Numbered from the stretch's first letter, positions 30,693-40,806 are shown. The stretch is 64,000 nucleotides of DNA from Flavobacterium gillisiae (GCF_900107635.1 NZ_FNRD01000008.1:1-64000); one strand, 5' to 3'. A program made the numbers and translations. Notes: a model not told the origin generated them from the letters alone.

Positions 30693-30995
30693 ATGAAGGA
30701 ATTAAAAAAGCGTTGGAAAATTGAATCCAATTTTCAACTTGCCATTATATTTATCGTCTTTGCGATAACCGGTTCTACTTCGGCCTGGTTATCAAAACCC
30801 GCTTGTTTTTGGTTGGGAATTATGAAAGAAGACTTTGGATTCTGGTACACACCCGTTCGGTTGCTTATAATTTTTCCTTTATATCAAGTCCTTTTGGTCT
30901 TAATAGGATCGCTTTTCGGGCAGTTTAAATTCTTTTGGACTTTCGAAAAGAAAATGCTTAAAAGAATGGGATTGGGTTTCCTTTTTAAGCAATAA
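30693..30995 (+). CDS. Small inner-membrane protein, DUF6787-like
   Basis: The 100-residue basic product has two hydrophobic segments (about 16-32 and 55-75). The signature GSTSAWLSKP and the Phe-rich end (FGQFKFFWTFEKKMLKRMG) match my memory of DUF6787 from Flavobacteriia, where it follows the DUF6146 gene as here. The function is unknown. The gene converges with the 31002-31301 gene, with 6 nt between the stops. Confidence 0.7.
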   Translation: MKELKKRWKIESNFQLAIIFIVFAITGSTSAWLSKPACFWLGIMKEDFGFWYTPVRLLIIFPLYQVLLVLIGSLFGQFKFFWTFEKKMLKRMGLGFLFKQ

Positions 30996-31001
30996 ACAAA
31001 C

Positions 31002-31301
31002 CTAACTCCCGCTCTCTTTTTTTATAATATAATTGTATACCCACATTAGCGTAAAAGACGGAATGAAATCTGTAAAAGGAAAGATTTCTTCAAGAAATGT
31101 TACCACTCCCCCTACTTTTCCTGCCGTTCCTTTATACATTCTCGTCATCAAATAAGCTGCTATTGGTGCCCAAATAACATCCGAAAACTCACCAACCATA
31201 GGCACCGTAAAGGACAGCATTCCTATGGCATCAAACAAAATACCTAAACCTAGATTTTTCCTTTTAGCATTTCTATTAACCTCGATCACTTCTTTCTCCA
31301 T
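31002..31301 (-). CDS. Small membrane protein, 99 aa
   Basis: The 99-residue product starts with a charged segment and has hydrophobic stretches about 17-35, 42-50 and 78-93 (PSFTLMWVYNYII). The pattern LGILFDAIGMLSFTVPMVGEFSDVIWAPIAAY recurs in Bacteroidetes proteins of this size. Its start overlaps the msrA stop by one base (TAATG), so it is translationally coupled to msrA. No function is known to me. Confidence 0.75.
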   Translation of the reverse strand: MEKEVIEVNRNAKRKNLGLGILFDAIGMLSFTVPMVGEFSDVIWAPIAAYLMTRMYKGTAGKVGGVVTFLEEIFPFTDFIPSFTLMWVYNYIIKKESGS

Positions 31302-31849
31302 TACTTTTTAAGTTTATCTTTGTAAACTTTTTTTAACTTTTCTATTTTGGGAGTAATGATATACGAACAATAGCCTTGCGATTTATTATCATTATAATAA
31401 TTCTGATGATAATCTTCTGCTTCATAAAATTTTGACGCTGGCGAAATCTTAGTTACAATACGCTTCCCAAAAGTATCCTCAGCTGTCATTAAAGCAATAT
31501 AGTCTTCAGCTGTCTTTTTCTGCTCCTCGTTGTGATAAAAAATTTCACTTCGGTACTGCGTCCCTACATCATTTCCCTGACGATTTATTGTCGTAGGATC
31601 GTGAGTGGCAAAAAATATTTCCAAAAGCTCTCCAAATGAAATTTTTCCAGAATCAAAACTAATCTCAATTGCTTCTGCATGCCCTGTTTCACCTCCACAT
31701 ATTTCTTTGTATGTTGGATCAATCGTCTTTCCGCCAATGTAACCTGAAATAACACTGTTTACACCTTCTAATTCTAAGAATACAGCTTCTGTACACCAAA
31801 AACAACCTCCTGCAAACGTAGCTACTTCTATTCCTTCTTGTATACTCAT
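31301..31849 (-). CDS. msrA: Peptide-methionine (S)-S-oxide reductase
   Basis: The 182-residue product carries the MsrA signature GGCFWCTEAVF, with the catalytic Cys in its GCFWC motif, and the downstream HDPTTINRQGNDVGTQYRS and EDYHQNYY. The length is that of the single-domain enzyme. It repairs oxidised methionine using thioredoxin. No MsrB domain is fused. The membrane protein gene downstream is coupled to it. Confidence 0.95.
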   Translation of the reverse strand: MSIQEGIEVATFAGGCFWCTEAVFLELEGVNSVISGYIGGKTIDPTYKEICGGETGHAEAIEISFDSGKISFGELLEIFFATHDPTTINRQGNDVGTQYRSEIFYHNEEQKKTAEDYIALMTAEDTFGKRIVTKISPASKFYEAEDYHQNYYNDNKSQGYCSYIITPKIEKLKKVYKDKLKK

Positions 31850-32096
31850 TGTATTCGTTTCTTTAATTTAAGATAAAACAACCTTATTTTTATTTCGACT
31901 GATGTGAAATTAGAATTATTTTCAGCGTAATTCTAATATACCTGTTCCTAATAACACATTATAAATCAAATTTAGGCTATTAAAAAGACTCCCCTATTTC
32001 TTATTAACTAAATTTTATAGTTTGTCTCATGAAAATTAATTTGTCTGCCATTTAATATTCATTTAAATCTTTGTTTCTTTGCAGAAATAGCTTCTT

Positions 32097-32759
32097 ATGA
32101 TATATGCCAAAAATTTGCACAAATATTACGACCAACTCCATGTTTTAAAAGGAGTGGATTTACATATTAAAAAAGGAGAAATTGTTTCTATCGTGGGGGC
32201 TTCCGGAGCCGGTAAAACAACTCTTTTGCAAATCCTTGGGACTCTGGACAAGCCTTCAGTAGAAAAAGAAATAGAACTTCGCATCAATAATGAAGATATT
32301 CTAACGATGAATGATAAAAGCCTATCCAAATTTAGAAATTTGAACCTCGGTTTTATCTTCCAATTTCATCAATTGCTACCTGAGTTTACAGCGTTAGAAA
32401 ACGTATGCATTCCCGCTTTCATTGCTAATAAACCCAAACAAGAGACGGAAACTGAAGCCAAAAAGCTATTAGATTTTCTTGGCTTATCACACAGGTTGAA
32501 CCATAAACCAAATGAGCTTTCAGGAGGAGAACAACAACGCGTGGCAGTAGCCCGAGCATTGATAAACAAACCCGCTATAATATTTGCAGATGAGCCGTCT
32601 GGTAATCTTGACACCGCATCAGCAGAAAACCTGCACCAATTATTTTTCAAATTACGTGATGAATTTGGTCAAACTTTTGTGATTGTAACCCATAATGAAG
32701 ATTTAGCTAATATGGCCGACAGAAAACTGGTGATGGTTGATGGCCAAATTAGTAATTAG
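32097..32759 (+). CDS. lolD: ABC transporter ATP-binding protein LolD
   Basis: The 220-residue ATPase has Walker [10 protein letters not shown], the signature [15 protein letters not shown] and Walker [14 protein letters not shown], with His in VTHNED. The sequence after the Walker A region (LGTLDKP) is typical for LolD of the LolCDE complex, which releases lipoproteins from the inner membrane for transport to the outer membrane. The LolCE-type permease is not adjacent, which is usual in Bacteroidetes. A copy of the structured element overlaps its stop. Confidence 0.88.
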   Translation: MIYAKNLHKYYDQLHVLKGVDLHIKKGEIVSIVGASGAGKTTLLQILGTLDKPSVEKEIELRINNEDILTMNDKSLSKFRNLNLGFIFQFHQLLPEFTALENVCIPAFIANKPKQETETEAKKLLDFLGLSHRLNHKPNELSGGEQQRVAVARALINKPAIIFADEPSGNLDTASAENLHQLFFKLRDEFGQTFVIVTHNEDLANMADRKLVMVDGQISN

Positions 32760-32841
32760 GAGCTATTTCCAGCTATACGCTACAATCTTTTTACCTCGTC
32801 CTAAAAACGAGATAAAAAGGATTTTCACTTCTATCTGGGCT
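32757..32841 (-). ncRNA. Recurrent structured element, copy 2
   Basis: Read on the minus strand it begins AGCCCAGATAGAAGTGAAAA, has an inner hairpin TATCTCG/CGAGGTA and ends ATAGCTGGAAATAGCTCCTAA. It matches copy 1 at both ends while the inner hairpin differs in sequence, which suggests pairing is conserved. It starts within the lolD stop codon. Confidence 0.5.
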
Positions 32842-32918
32842 AAGCTTATTTGCTATCATTAGTAATTTTTTCACAATTTGTGTAAATCTGTTTTAATCCA
32901 TGTTATCCAGTTCCCATA

Positions 32919-33683
32919 ATGAACAAATCAGAACTTAAAGATTTTCTCGACGAAAAAGTACTTCAATACAACACACTCGACTTCATAGAAAGTGATCCAG
33001 TGCAAATACCTCATCTCTTTACTCGAAAAGAAGATATTGAAATTGCAGGCTTTCTAAGCGCTACAATTGCCTGGGGGAATCGTACTATGATTATCAAAAA
33101 TTCTCATCGCATGATTGATTTGATGGGTAATGCCCCTTTTGACTTCGTGATGTCTCATTCTGACGATGATTTACAAAGGATCGAGACTTTTGTACATCGT
33201 ACTTTTAACGGACAGGATTTTAGCAGTTTTATAAAAAGTCTCCAGAATATTTATCTAAACCACAATGGCTTAGAAGCAATATTCTCTAAACATCAAGAGC
33301 CAGCATCAATTCAAAAAAGCATCTCTGAGTTTAAGAAAATATTTTTTGAAATCCCACATCAGTACCGTACCCAAAAACACGTATCAGATCCTATGAATGG
33401 CTCCGCCGCAAAACGCATCAATATGTATTTGAGATGGATGTGCCGCCAAGACAACAAAGGAGTTGACTTGGGAATATGGAAGAGCATTCCCCCTGCAGTT
33501 CTATCTTGCCCTTTAGATGTCCATTCCGGTAATGTCGCCCGAAAACTGGGCCTCTTAACACGGAAACAAAATGATGGCAAAGCAGTGGCTGAATTAGATG
33601 CAAAACTACGAAAACTTGACCCTACCGACCCAGTTAAATATGACTTTGCACTCTTTGGTTTGGGTATTTTTGAAGGATTTTAG
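32919..33683 (+). CDS. TIGR02757 family protein
   Basis: The 254-residue product contains EIAGFLSATIAWGNRTMIIKNS, a Trp-Arg motif (RMNMYLRWMCRQD-like at NMYLRWMCRQDNKGVDLG) and SCPLDVHSGNVARKLGL, the marks of TIGR02757 (DUF2400). The helix-rich end resembles DNA-glycosylase type folds, so a role with nucleic acids is possible. The family is conserved in Bacteroidetes but has no known function that I can cite. Confidence 0.85.
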   Translation: MNKSELKDFLDEKVLQYNTLDFIESDPVQIPHLFTRKEDIEIAGFLSATIAWGNRTMIIKNSHRMIDLMGNAPFDFVMSHSDDDLQRIETFVHRTFNGQDFSSFIKSLQNIYLNHNGLEAIFSKHQEPASIQKSISEFKKIFFEIPHQYRTQKHVSDPMNGSAAKRINMYLRWMCRQDNKGVDLGIWKSIPPAVLSCPLDVHSGNVARKLGLLTRKQNDGKAVAELDAKLRKLDPTDPVKYDFALFGLGIFEGF

Positions 33684-34050
33684 ATAATAAATTACACGTA
33701 TTCCTTTACATTAATTTTATATTTTTCAATACCTTTTCTTTAAAAAAACCAAAACCACAACTCGAATACCTTAATATTTAACATATACATTCCTACATAT
33801 ATCGCAATTAAGTGTGTTTAATCGATGTATTTAGTACTTTATCGTATAATATAAAACAAATTATACTATTTTAGCGTTGTACAAATGTTGAATTTTTTTT
33901 TGTTTTTATCATTAAGCTATTCTAATTGAATACTTTAATAAACGAGATTAATAATTATTAAAAAAAACAAAACCGAAACCGAAAGCATTACGTATACATT
34001 AGTAGAGTAGTTAATCAATTTTACCCTGAATTTATTATACAAAAATTAAC
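33684..34050. other. Intergenic region before the exopolysaccharide operon
   Basis: About 365 AT-rich bases without a gene. A weak -7-like TATTTTAG lies at about 33867-33876, far from the ATG at 34051. Long A/T runs fill the rest. The operon promoter probably lies here but I cannot fix it. Confidence 0.4.
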
Positions 34051-34410
34051 ATGAAAAAAATTTTACTAGCCGAAGATAATTCGATGCTTTCGTTACTACT
34101 TAAGTTCAGATTAGAGAAAGAGGGATACGAGCTTTTGATTGCAGAAAACGGAAAAGAATCGATCGCATTGATTGAAGAGCACAGTCCTGCATTAATTCTA
34201 ACTGACATTATGATGCCATTTATCAGTGGCTTAGAAGTAATTAGTCACGTTCGTAATACATTATTCGCTAAAACTCCCATAATCGTTTTTTCAGCATCTG
34301 GTCAGGAAGAAGTTGTACTTAAAGCCTTCAAACTAGGAGCTAATGACTTTATGAGTAAACCGTTTAGCCCTAATGAATTAATGAATCGTGTACAGCGAAT
34401 TTTACGTTAA
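34051..34410 (+). CDS. Single-domain response regulator
   Basis: The 119-residue product is a bare receiver domain: acidic E8/D9, phosphoacceptor D52 in LTDIMMP, S81 in FSASG and K103 in MSKPFSP. There is no output domain and no histidine kinase gene nearby. It is the first gene of the unit 34051-40688, where it probably controls polymer synthesis or export by protein contact, in the manner of CheY-type or diguanylate-free switches. Confidence 0.9.
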   Translation: MKKILLAEDNSMLSLLLKFRLEKEGYELLIAENGKESIALIEEHSPALILTDIMMPFISGLEVISHVRNTLFAKTPIIVFSASGQEEVVLKAFKLGANDFMSKPFSPNELMNRVQRILR

Positions 34411-34415
34411 ACAAT

Positions 34416-35522
34416 ATGGTTGTTTTTAATTATTTTATTGAACTTTTTGAAAAATCTGATTTAATCATTGAATTTGTCTGGTTTCTCATTGCTATGCTAT
34501 TGTTCTTAGTTATTACAATCATAATCTACCTGAAATATTTAAGAAGTACCTTACGCAGAAATGAAAAGTCAAAAAACAAATTAGAAAAAGAATTTGAAAC
34601 TGCCATTATCACCTATTTGTATGCCGGTGATCCTGATAGTAAAGAAATTAGTTCAGATCAACTATTAATCATTGAAGGCCTAAAAAAAGGAACAAGCAAA
34701 TCGTATAGAAAAGATATCTTAATTGCAACAATGTTGAAACTAGGCTATGAGATTTCTGGAGAAATGGCTGAGTCTATTGATAAACTCTACATTCAAACCG
34801 GTTTAAAAGAGTACAGCCTGTCCAAATTAAAAAATAAAAAATGGAATTTAATTGCTGAAGGAATTAGGGAACTTACCCTTTTTGAAGTAAAAGAAGTCCA
34901 ACATTTAGTTAAAGAGCATTTAAATCACCCGAAAAGTGAAGTGCGTAGTGAAATGCAATTGTACCTCGTTAATTTATTTCATTTTAAAGGTCTGGATTTT
35001 TTAAACGAAATAAAAACTCCAATATCAGAATGGGATCAAATTCAATTACTGGAAGTGCTGCAGTTATATAAAACTCAGGAAATCTCAGATATTTCGTCTT
35101 GGTTAAAATCATCAAATGAATCTGTAGTCTTTTTTTCATTAAAACTTGCTAAAATCTACAACCAATACGGCGTAAAAGAGGAACTTATTGCTCTTTTACA
35201 GCATCCAAATGTTAACGTAAGAGTTGAAGCAATCCACATTATAAGCCACCTCGATATTATAGAAGCAAAAAATGAGTTAAAAACTAATTTTAACACACTC
35301 GATTTAGAAGAACAAATCGCTTTTTTCGCAATGATAGAAGAGACATACGAATTGGCCGACAAGCCATTTATACTGGATAATATCCTAAATCCAAATTTCG
35401 AAATTAAATACTCTGCACTTAAAATCTTAAAAGAATTGAGTCTGGATGAATTTAATAGTTTTAAAGATCTGTCTTTAGACCCTCAGTTTATAAAAATTAT
35501 TAATTTTGTCGAATCAAATTAA
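34416..35522 (+). CDS. Membrane-anchored HEAT-repeat protein
   Basis: The 368-residue product has an N-terminal membrane helix (about 18-40, FVWFLIAMLLFLVITIIIYL), a basic linker (LRRNEKSKNKLEKEF) and then helical repeats of HEAT type (LVKEHLNHPKSEVRSEMQLYLV; LLQHPNVNVRVEAIHIIS). Such proteins are scaffolds. Its place right after a lone receiver and before a processive glycosyltransferase suggests that it links the phosphorylated receiver to the synthase. I know of no named family. Confidence 0.8.
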   Translation: MVVFNYFIELFEKSDLIIEFVWFLIAMLLFLVITIIIYLKYLRSTLRRNEKSKNKLEKEFETAIITYLYAGDPDSKEISSDQLLIIEGLKKGTSKSYRKDILIATMLKLGYEISGEMAESIDKLYIQTGLKEYSLSKLKNKKWNLIAEGIRELTLFEVKEVQHLVKEHLNHPKSEVRSEMQLYLVNLFHFKGLDFLNEIKTPISEWDQIQLLEVLQLYKTQEISDISSWLKSSNESVVFFSLKLAKIYNQYGVKEELIALLQHPNVNVRVEAIHIISHLDIIEAKNELKTNFNTLDLEEQIAFFAMIEETYELADKPFILDNILNPNFEIKYSALKILKELSLDEFNSFKDLSLDPQFIKIINFVESN

Positions 35523-35534
35523 TTGTTTTTTTAA

Positions 35535-36968
35535 ATGCAAAATACAATCCTTGTTATTCGTTTTCTATTTTTTCTATACGGTTTTATGCTTATAGGCTCT
35601 TATATTGTTCTGGGAATCATATCTGTAATTGAGAGTATCGAGTACATGAAAAAGAACAGCTTTGTAAACTATAACAAAATATTATCCTCTAACATTTCTC
35701 CCTCTATTTCCATTATTGCCCCAGCATATAATGAGAGTTTAAATATTATTGAGAATGTAAGATCACTCCTCTCCTGCCACTATGCTAATTACGATGTAAT
35801 TATCGTAAATGACGGTAGTAAAGATGATAGCCTCGAGAAACTTATTGAAGCCTATAATCTGGTTAAAGTGGACTTCCTCATCAATGAACAAATACCTACC
35901 CAACCGATAAGGGATGGAATATACAAATCAACTAATCCAGCATTTGAAAAGTTGATAGTTGTTGACAAGGAAAATGGAGGAAAGGCTGATGCGTTAAATA
36001 TGGGTTTGAATATCAGTACGAACAAATATGTTGCTTGTATAGATGTAGATTGCTTGTTAATTGAAGATGCGCTACTTAAATTAATCAAACCTTTTTTAGA
36101 AACGACGGACACGAAGGTTATCGCTGCAGGCGGTGTAATCAGAATTGCAAATTCATGTATTATTAAACAAGGGAAGTTAATCGATGTTAACCTTCCTAAA
36201 AACATGATGGTACAAGGACAAATTCTGGAATATTTACGAGCATTTTTATTAGGAAGAATGGCGTGGAGCAGATTAAATGGCTTGCTCGTTATTTCAGGTG
36301 CTTTTGGATTATTTGATAAAAAGATAGCAATTGAAGTGGGTGGCTATGACATTCATACTGTAGGGGAAGACATGGAAATCATCGTTCGTATGAGGAGATA
36401 TATGGAAGAGTTGGAAGACAAACCGAAATATAAAGTGGCCTATATCCCTGATCCTCTTTGTTGGACCGAGGCTCCTGACAATTACAAAACATTTATCTCT
36501 CAAAGAAACCGTTGGACTCGCGGTACTATAGAAACACTTAGAAAACATAGAAAAATTGGTTTAAATAGGAAATACGGCGCTATGGGACTCCTAAGCTATC
36601 CATATTGGTTTTTATTCGAAAGGCTGGCTCCTATAGTAGAAATCCTTGGTCTGTTGTATTTTGGACTTCTTGTTTTTTTCGGTAAAGTCAGATGGGATTA
36701 CACTATTGCTTTTATACTTGTAGCGTATTTATTCACTGTATTATTTTCGATAATAGCCATCATTTCTGAAGAGCTTACCTATCATCAATACAAAAAAAAG
36801 GGAACAGGATTAAAAATGGTTATAATTTCTTTCACAGAGCCTTTTATCATTCATCCTTTTATACTATATTCCGCCGTAATGGGGAATATAGATTACTATT
36901 TCAATAAAAAAAAGAAATGGGGAGCAATGACAAGAAAAGGAATGAGCAACACACAAACAAAAAATTAG
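35535..36968 (+). CDS. Processive family 2 glycosyltransferase (PgaC/BcsA type)
   Basis: The 477-residue product has an N-terminal membrane helix and a GT2 domain: SIIAPAYNES, VNDGSKDDS, the DxD-type ACIDVDC, the acidic GEDMEI and the processive signature QRNRWTRG. At the C-terminus three to four membrane helices follow (about 350-445). This layout belongs to synthases of poly-beta-linked polysaccharides such as PgaC, HasA and BcsA. The sugar is not determined. The next genes supply a sulfatase-fold transferase and an outer-membrane barrel. Confidence 0.88.
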   Translation: MQNTILVIRFLFFLYGFMLIGSYIVLGIISVIESIEYMKKNSFVNYNKILSSNISPSISIIAPAYNESLNIIENVRSLLSCHYANYDVIIVNDGSKDDSLEKLIEAYNLVKVDFLINEQIPTQPIRDGIYKSTNPAFEKLIVVDKENGGKADALNMGLNISTNKYVACIDVDCLLIEDALLKLIKPFLETTDTKVIAAGGVIRIANSCIIKQGKLIDVNLPKNMMVQGQILEYLRAFLLGRMAWSRLNGLLVISGAFGLFDKKIAIEVGGYDIHTVGEDMEIIVRMRRYMEELEDKPKYKVAYIPDPLCWTEAPDNYKTFISQRNRWTRGTIETLRKHRKIGLNRKYGAMGLLSYPYWFLFERLAPIVEILGLLYFGLLVFFGKVRWDYTIAFILVAYLFTVLFSIIAIISEELTYHQYKKKGTGLKMVIISFTEPFIIHPFILYSAVMGNIDYYFNKKKKWGAMTRKGMSNTQTKN

Positions 36969-36978
36969 TCTAAAAAAT

Positions 36979-39426
36979 ATGGAGAACACAGAGAAAAAAA
37001 AGAATGCATTTTCTTTTAAAAATGGCTTTAGATATATTTATCTAACACTCTCTTTAATATTTACTTTTTGGCTCATTACATTATTTGAAATCTACTCTAA
37101 AACTGCAAGCGGAATTCAAATACAAGACCTTACCACTACGTTATCATTTAAATTATTAAATGATTTCTGGACAGGATTAATAATTGGTTTATTATTCTTA
37201 CCCTTGTACCTTGCTTTTGTATTCGTTAAAAAACCTATAGATGAAATACTGATAAAAGTACTGTTTTGTTTGATTATAATTGGCCAGTTTGCATTAGTAA
37301 AGTACAGCCTGACTACACTTATCAACTTGGGAGCTGACATTTTAGGCTACTCGATGGATGACATGTATACTACTGTAACCGCATCAGAATCTTTGTCTTA
37401 CCTCTACTTCTTACCTTTTATTCTTTTTCCAATGGTTTATTTAGGTATCAATAGTGCCTTTGTTAGATTTACCACGGAAAAGGGGATTTACATTACTGCA
37501 GCTGTACTTGTTTTGATTTTGGGAGGTTTAAAGCTATCTATACCCGATGTTTCGGCTTCGAATTATCAAAATAAAATGTACTTTTTCACAAGCGATATTA
37601 TCCGCTTTCAAAATGACAAAAGCTTAACTGACACTGACAATTTATTCTACAAAAAGGAATATCCCTTAGTACAGCCTTTTAGTTCTACCCCAGATGTTTT
37701 AGGTCCGTTTTTTGAAATTCACGAAGAAAAACCAAATATCGTAATGATCATCGTAGAAGGTTTAGGGAGTGAATTCATTGGACAAAATACCTATAGAGGA
37801 TTTACACCTTTCTTAGATTCTATGATTCCAAAATCACTTTACTGGGAAAATTTCATTAGTAATGCCGGAAGAACTTTTGGAGTTGTTCCCTCATTGTTAG
37901 GTTCTTTGCCTTACGGCGAAAAAGGATTTCTAGAACTTAATCCGTTACCATCCCATACTTCTTTGATTAGTATTCTAAAAGCAAACCAATACACTACTTC
38001 TTATTATAGTGGAGATGAATCCAGTTTTGACCGAAAGATTAACTTCTTAGAATACAACGGAATTGATAATGTAATTGATGTAAATAAATTTGGTTCTGGC
38101 TTTACCAAAACAAAAGAAAATTCAGGTGGATTCTCTTGGGGATATCCCGATGCAGAGATATTTAAAAAAACACTGTCAGATTTAAATGGCAAAAAAGAGC
38201 CACGCCTAGATATAATCATGACCTTATCTAATCATGAGCCTTTTGATTTTCCTTCAAAAAATGTATATCTAAAAAAGGTCGATAGCATTGCAAATGCTAA
38301 TCCTAATTTAGGAATAAACAAAGGAGAGATTAAAGCGTACAAAGATATTTTTGCCTGTCTTTTGTATACTGATAATTCTATCAAGAACTTTATGCAATCG
38401 TATGCCAAAAGACCTGAATACAAAAACACCATATTCATAATTACAGGAGATCACAGGTTGATTCCTATTAATCAAAAAGACAAATTATGTCGCTTCCATG
38501 TGCCTTTGTACATCTACAGTCCGATGCTAAAAAAAGCAGAAAGCTTTAAATCTATTTCTTCTCATTGGGATGTAACTCCTAGTTTAATTTCATTTTTAAT
38601 GAATAATTATAAATTAAACAAAATGGAAAAAACAACATGGATGAGCCAAGGTCTAGATACTGTCAAAAAATTTAGAAACATTCACCAAATTCCTTTAATG
38701 CGTTATAAAGGAAGTATAAATGACTATATCTATAAAGACTATCTATATTCTGATGGCGAATTATTTAAAATCAACGCCAATTTCGACATTGAAAAAATAA
38801 ATGATGCAGCGCTATTAAAAACGATTGGGGACTCTTTAAACGAAGCTAAAAAATTAAATGCATACCTGACTAAAAAGAATAAAATTATATCCAATGCCCT
38901 CAACATCTATACTCAGCCTGCTTTCCAGTTTTCTGAGCAAGAAATGGTTACAATAAAAAAACTTACTAAAGGATTAAGCTACGATGAAATCTTTTTCCTT
39001 GCCCGTGATTTTGCCTTTAACAAAGAGCGCAAGAAAGCCCGATTATTATGCAATTACATTCTAAATGAACTTCCTAATTATGGTGACGTACGTACTTTAA
39101 AAGCGCGAACATTAGCATGGGATGGAGATTATCCTAAAGCGGAAACAGAGTTATTGAATGTGATAAAAAGAACTCCATACTATGAGGATAGCTACCTAGC
39201 CTTAATGGATGTTTACTGGTGGTCTGACCAAAATAGTAAAGCGATTACAATTGCAAAACTAGCTTTGAAAAATGAAGTAAAAAGTCCAGAACTGAGTGTT
39301 AAACTCGCTCAGGCTTACCAACGAACAAATGCAATTCCCAAGGCTGAAAAAATTATGGATAGCATTATAAAAAAATATCCTAAAAACACGGAATACCTTA
39401 AAATAAAAAAATCCTTTAAAGAATGA
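36979..39426 (+). CDS. LTA-synthase-like sulfatase-fold protein with TPR tail
   Basis: The 815-residue product has about five membrane helices (1-180), then an extracytoplasmic alkaline-phosphatase/sulfatase domain: NIVMIIVEGLGSEFIGQNT, nucleophile Thr in NAGRTFGVVPSLLG, TLSNHEPF and ITGDHR. The C-terminal 170 residues are TPR-like. The transferase part is of the LtaS/MdoB type, which moves phosphoglycerol or phosphoethanolamine onto glycans. In a Gram-negative operon with a glycan synthase it probably decorates the new polymer. The TPR tail may contact the next protein, which also starts with TPRs. Confidence 0.85.
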   Translation: MENTEKKKNAFSFKNGFRYIYLTLSLIFTFWLITLFEIYSKTASGIQIQDLTTTLSFKLLNDFWTGLIIGLLFLPLYLAFVFVKKPIDEILIKVLFCLIIIGQFALVKYSLTTLINLGADILGYSMDDMYTTVTASESLSYLYFLPFILFPMVYLGINSAFVRFTTEKGIYITAAVLVLILGGLKLSIPDVSASNYQNKMYFFTSDIIRFQNDKSLTDTDNLFYKKEYPLVQPFSSTPDVLGPFFEIHEEKPNIVMIIVEGLGSEFIGQNTYRGFTPFLDSMIPKSLYWENFISNAGRTFGVVPSLLGSLPYGEKGFLELNPLPSHTSLISILKANQYTTSYYSGDESSFDRKINFLEYNGIDNVIDVNKFGSGFTKTKENSGGFSWGYPDAEIFKKTLSDLNGKKEPRLDIIMTLSNHEPFDFPSKNVYLKKVDSIANANPNLGINKGEIKAYKDIFACLLYTDNSIKNFMQSYAKRPEYKNTIFIITGDHRLIPINQKDKLCRFHVPLYIYSPMLKKAESFKSISSHWDVTPSLISFLMNNYKLNKMEKTTWMSQGLDTVKKFRNIHQIPLMRYKGSINDYIYKDYLYSDGELFKINANFDIEKINDAALLKTIGDSLNEAKKLNAYLTKKNKIISNALNIYTQPAFQFSEQEMVTIKKLTKGLSYDEIFFLARDFAFNKERKKARLLCNYILNELPNYGDVRTLKARTLAWDGDYPKAETELLNVIKRTPYYEDSYLALMDVYWWSDQNSKAITIAKLALKNEVKSPELSVKLAQAYQRTNAIPKAEKIMDSIIKKYPKNTEYLKIKKSFKE

Positions 39427-40688
39427 TTTCAAAAATAACGACCAAACTGTCTTTTATACTTTCTTTTTGTTTTGCATTACATATGCAAGCACAAGAGAAA
39501 ATATATAATGGTAACCCAGATACCTCTTTTGAAACTGCTCGAAATCTAGCTTTTAATCAAGAACGGAAACAGGCGCAAGATACACTTAGGCATATTTTAA
39601 CAAAATACCCTGACTATCACGACATTCGAACTTTCCTGGCTACTACCTATTCTTGGGACGGAGACTATAAAAAAGCAAGGACTGAGTTTGCCTATGTTAT
39701 AGATAAAGACCCTAAGAATAAAGCGAACTGGGTTGCTGCTATAAAAAATGAATCTTGGAGTGAGTCGCCATTTGTTGCTTTAGAAATGTCAAAAAAAGCA
39801 TTGAAATTTTTCCCAGAAGATCCAGAACTTACTTATTTGAAAGCAACAGCCGAAAAAAGTACGAACAACCCACTTGAGGCCTTAAATAGCATTGAATCCA
39901 TATTAGATAAAAATCCTCAGGATGAAAATGCGCTAAGCTTTAAAGCAAATTTAAATCAAACGTTAAGAAAAAACACCATTGGAGTAATAGCTGCAGTAGA
40001 CTTTTACTCTGAAGTTTTCGACCCAATGCAGTATTACACCTTAAACTATAGCCGACAAACAAAATACGGGACCATTATAAGTAAATTTAATGTCAATAGA
40101 CGTTTTAATGAAAATGGAACGCAAATCGAATTTGATTTGTATCCTAAAATAGCAAAGGGATTGTATGCTTATTTAAATATTGGTTTCGCCAATACCTTCC
40201 TTTTTCCCGATTTAAGATACGGTGCGGAATTGTACAAATCATTACCACATAGTTTAGAAGCCTCGCTTGGATTCCGTTCTCTAAAATACAGTACAACCAC
40301 TAACATCTATACCGGTTCCATAGGTTGGTACACTGGAAATAGCTATTTATCATTTCGCCCCTATATTACTCCGGGAGATAATGGAACTAGTACTTCAGGA
40401 ACATTTACCTATAGAAAATACAGGAGTGATGCTGATAATTTCTTTGGTGCTACTATCGGTATGGGGTTTTCTCCTGAAATTAACCAATTTAATTTCAGCG
40501 GTAATGAAAATGCCGTTGTCGATTTGAAATCTCAAAAAATAAACGTGGGCTATTATTTCACATCTGATAATAAACGAAATGCTTGGGGAGCACAAGTTGG
40601 TCTAACACATCAAGAAATTACTTTTGATCAAGGCAATTACTTTTGGATTTACAATATCACTTTAACTTGGGATCTCCGATTTAAATAA
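39423..40688 (+). CDS. YaiO-like outer-membrane beta-barrel with TPRs
   Basis: The 421-residue product overlaps the previous gene by 4 nt. It has a signal peptide (ending HMQAQ), TPR repeats at about 30-180 (FETARNLAFNQERKQAQDTL; TTYSWDGDYKKARTEF) and a C-terminal barrel of about 220 residues with alternating aromatic strands, ending WDLRFK. This is the YaiO-type barrel I recall from other Bacteroidetes and enterobacterial operons. The N-terminal repeats echo those at the end of the upstream protein. It is a good candidate for the export pore or anchor of the glycan. Confidence 0.85.
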   Translation: MISKITTKLSFILSFCFALHMQAQEKIYNGNPDTSFETARNLAFNQERKQAQDTLRHILTKYPDYHDIRTFLATTYSWDGDYKKARTEFAYVIDKDPKNKANWVAAIKNESWSESPFVALEMSKKALKFFPEDPELTYLKATAEKSTNNPLEALNSIESILDKNPQDENALSFKANLNQTLRKNTIGVIAAVDFYSEVFDPMQYYTLNYSRQTKYGTIISKFNVNRRFNENGTQIEFDLYPKIAKGLYAYLNIGFANTFLFPDLRYGAELYKSLPHSLEASLGFRSLKYSTTTNIYTGSIGWYTGNSYLSFRPYITPGDNGTSTSGTFTYRKYRSDADNFFGATIGMGFSPEINQFNFSGNENAVVDLKSQKINVGYYFTSDNKRNAWGAQVGLTHQEITFDQGNYFWIYNITLTWDLRFK

Positions 40689-40781
40689 AAAAAATACATT
40701 TTTAGCTATTGAAAATAGAAGCCGCTAAAGTGTAATTATAGGAGATTGCCTCCCAATTAGCATCTTTACTTTCAAAAATTG

Positions 40782-40789
40782 TATCTTTG
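40782..40789 (+). promoter_or_regulatory. -7 box of DEAD-box helicase gene
   Basis: A perfect TATCTTTG lies 17 nt before the ATG at 40807. No clear -33 element is seen. Confidence 0.6.
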
Positions 40790-40806
40790 CACAAAATATA
40801 CGTTTT

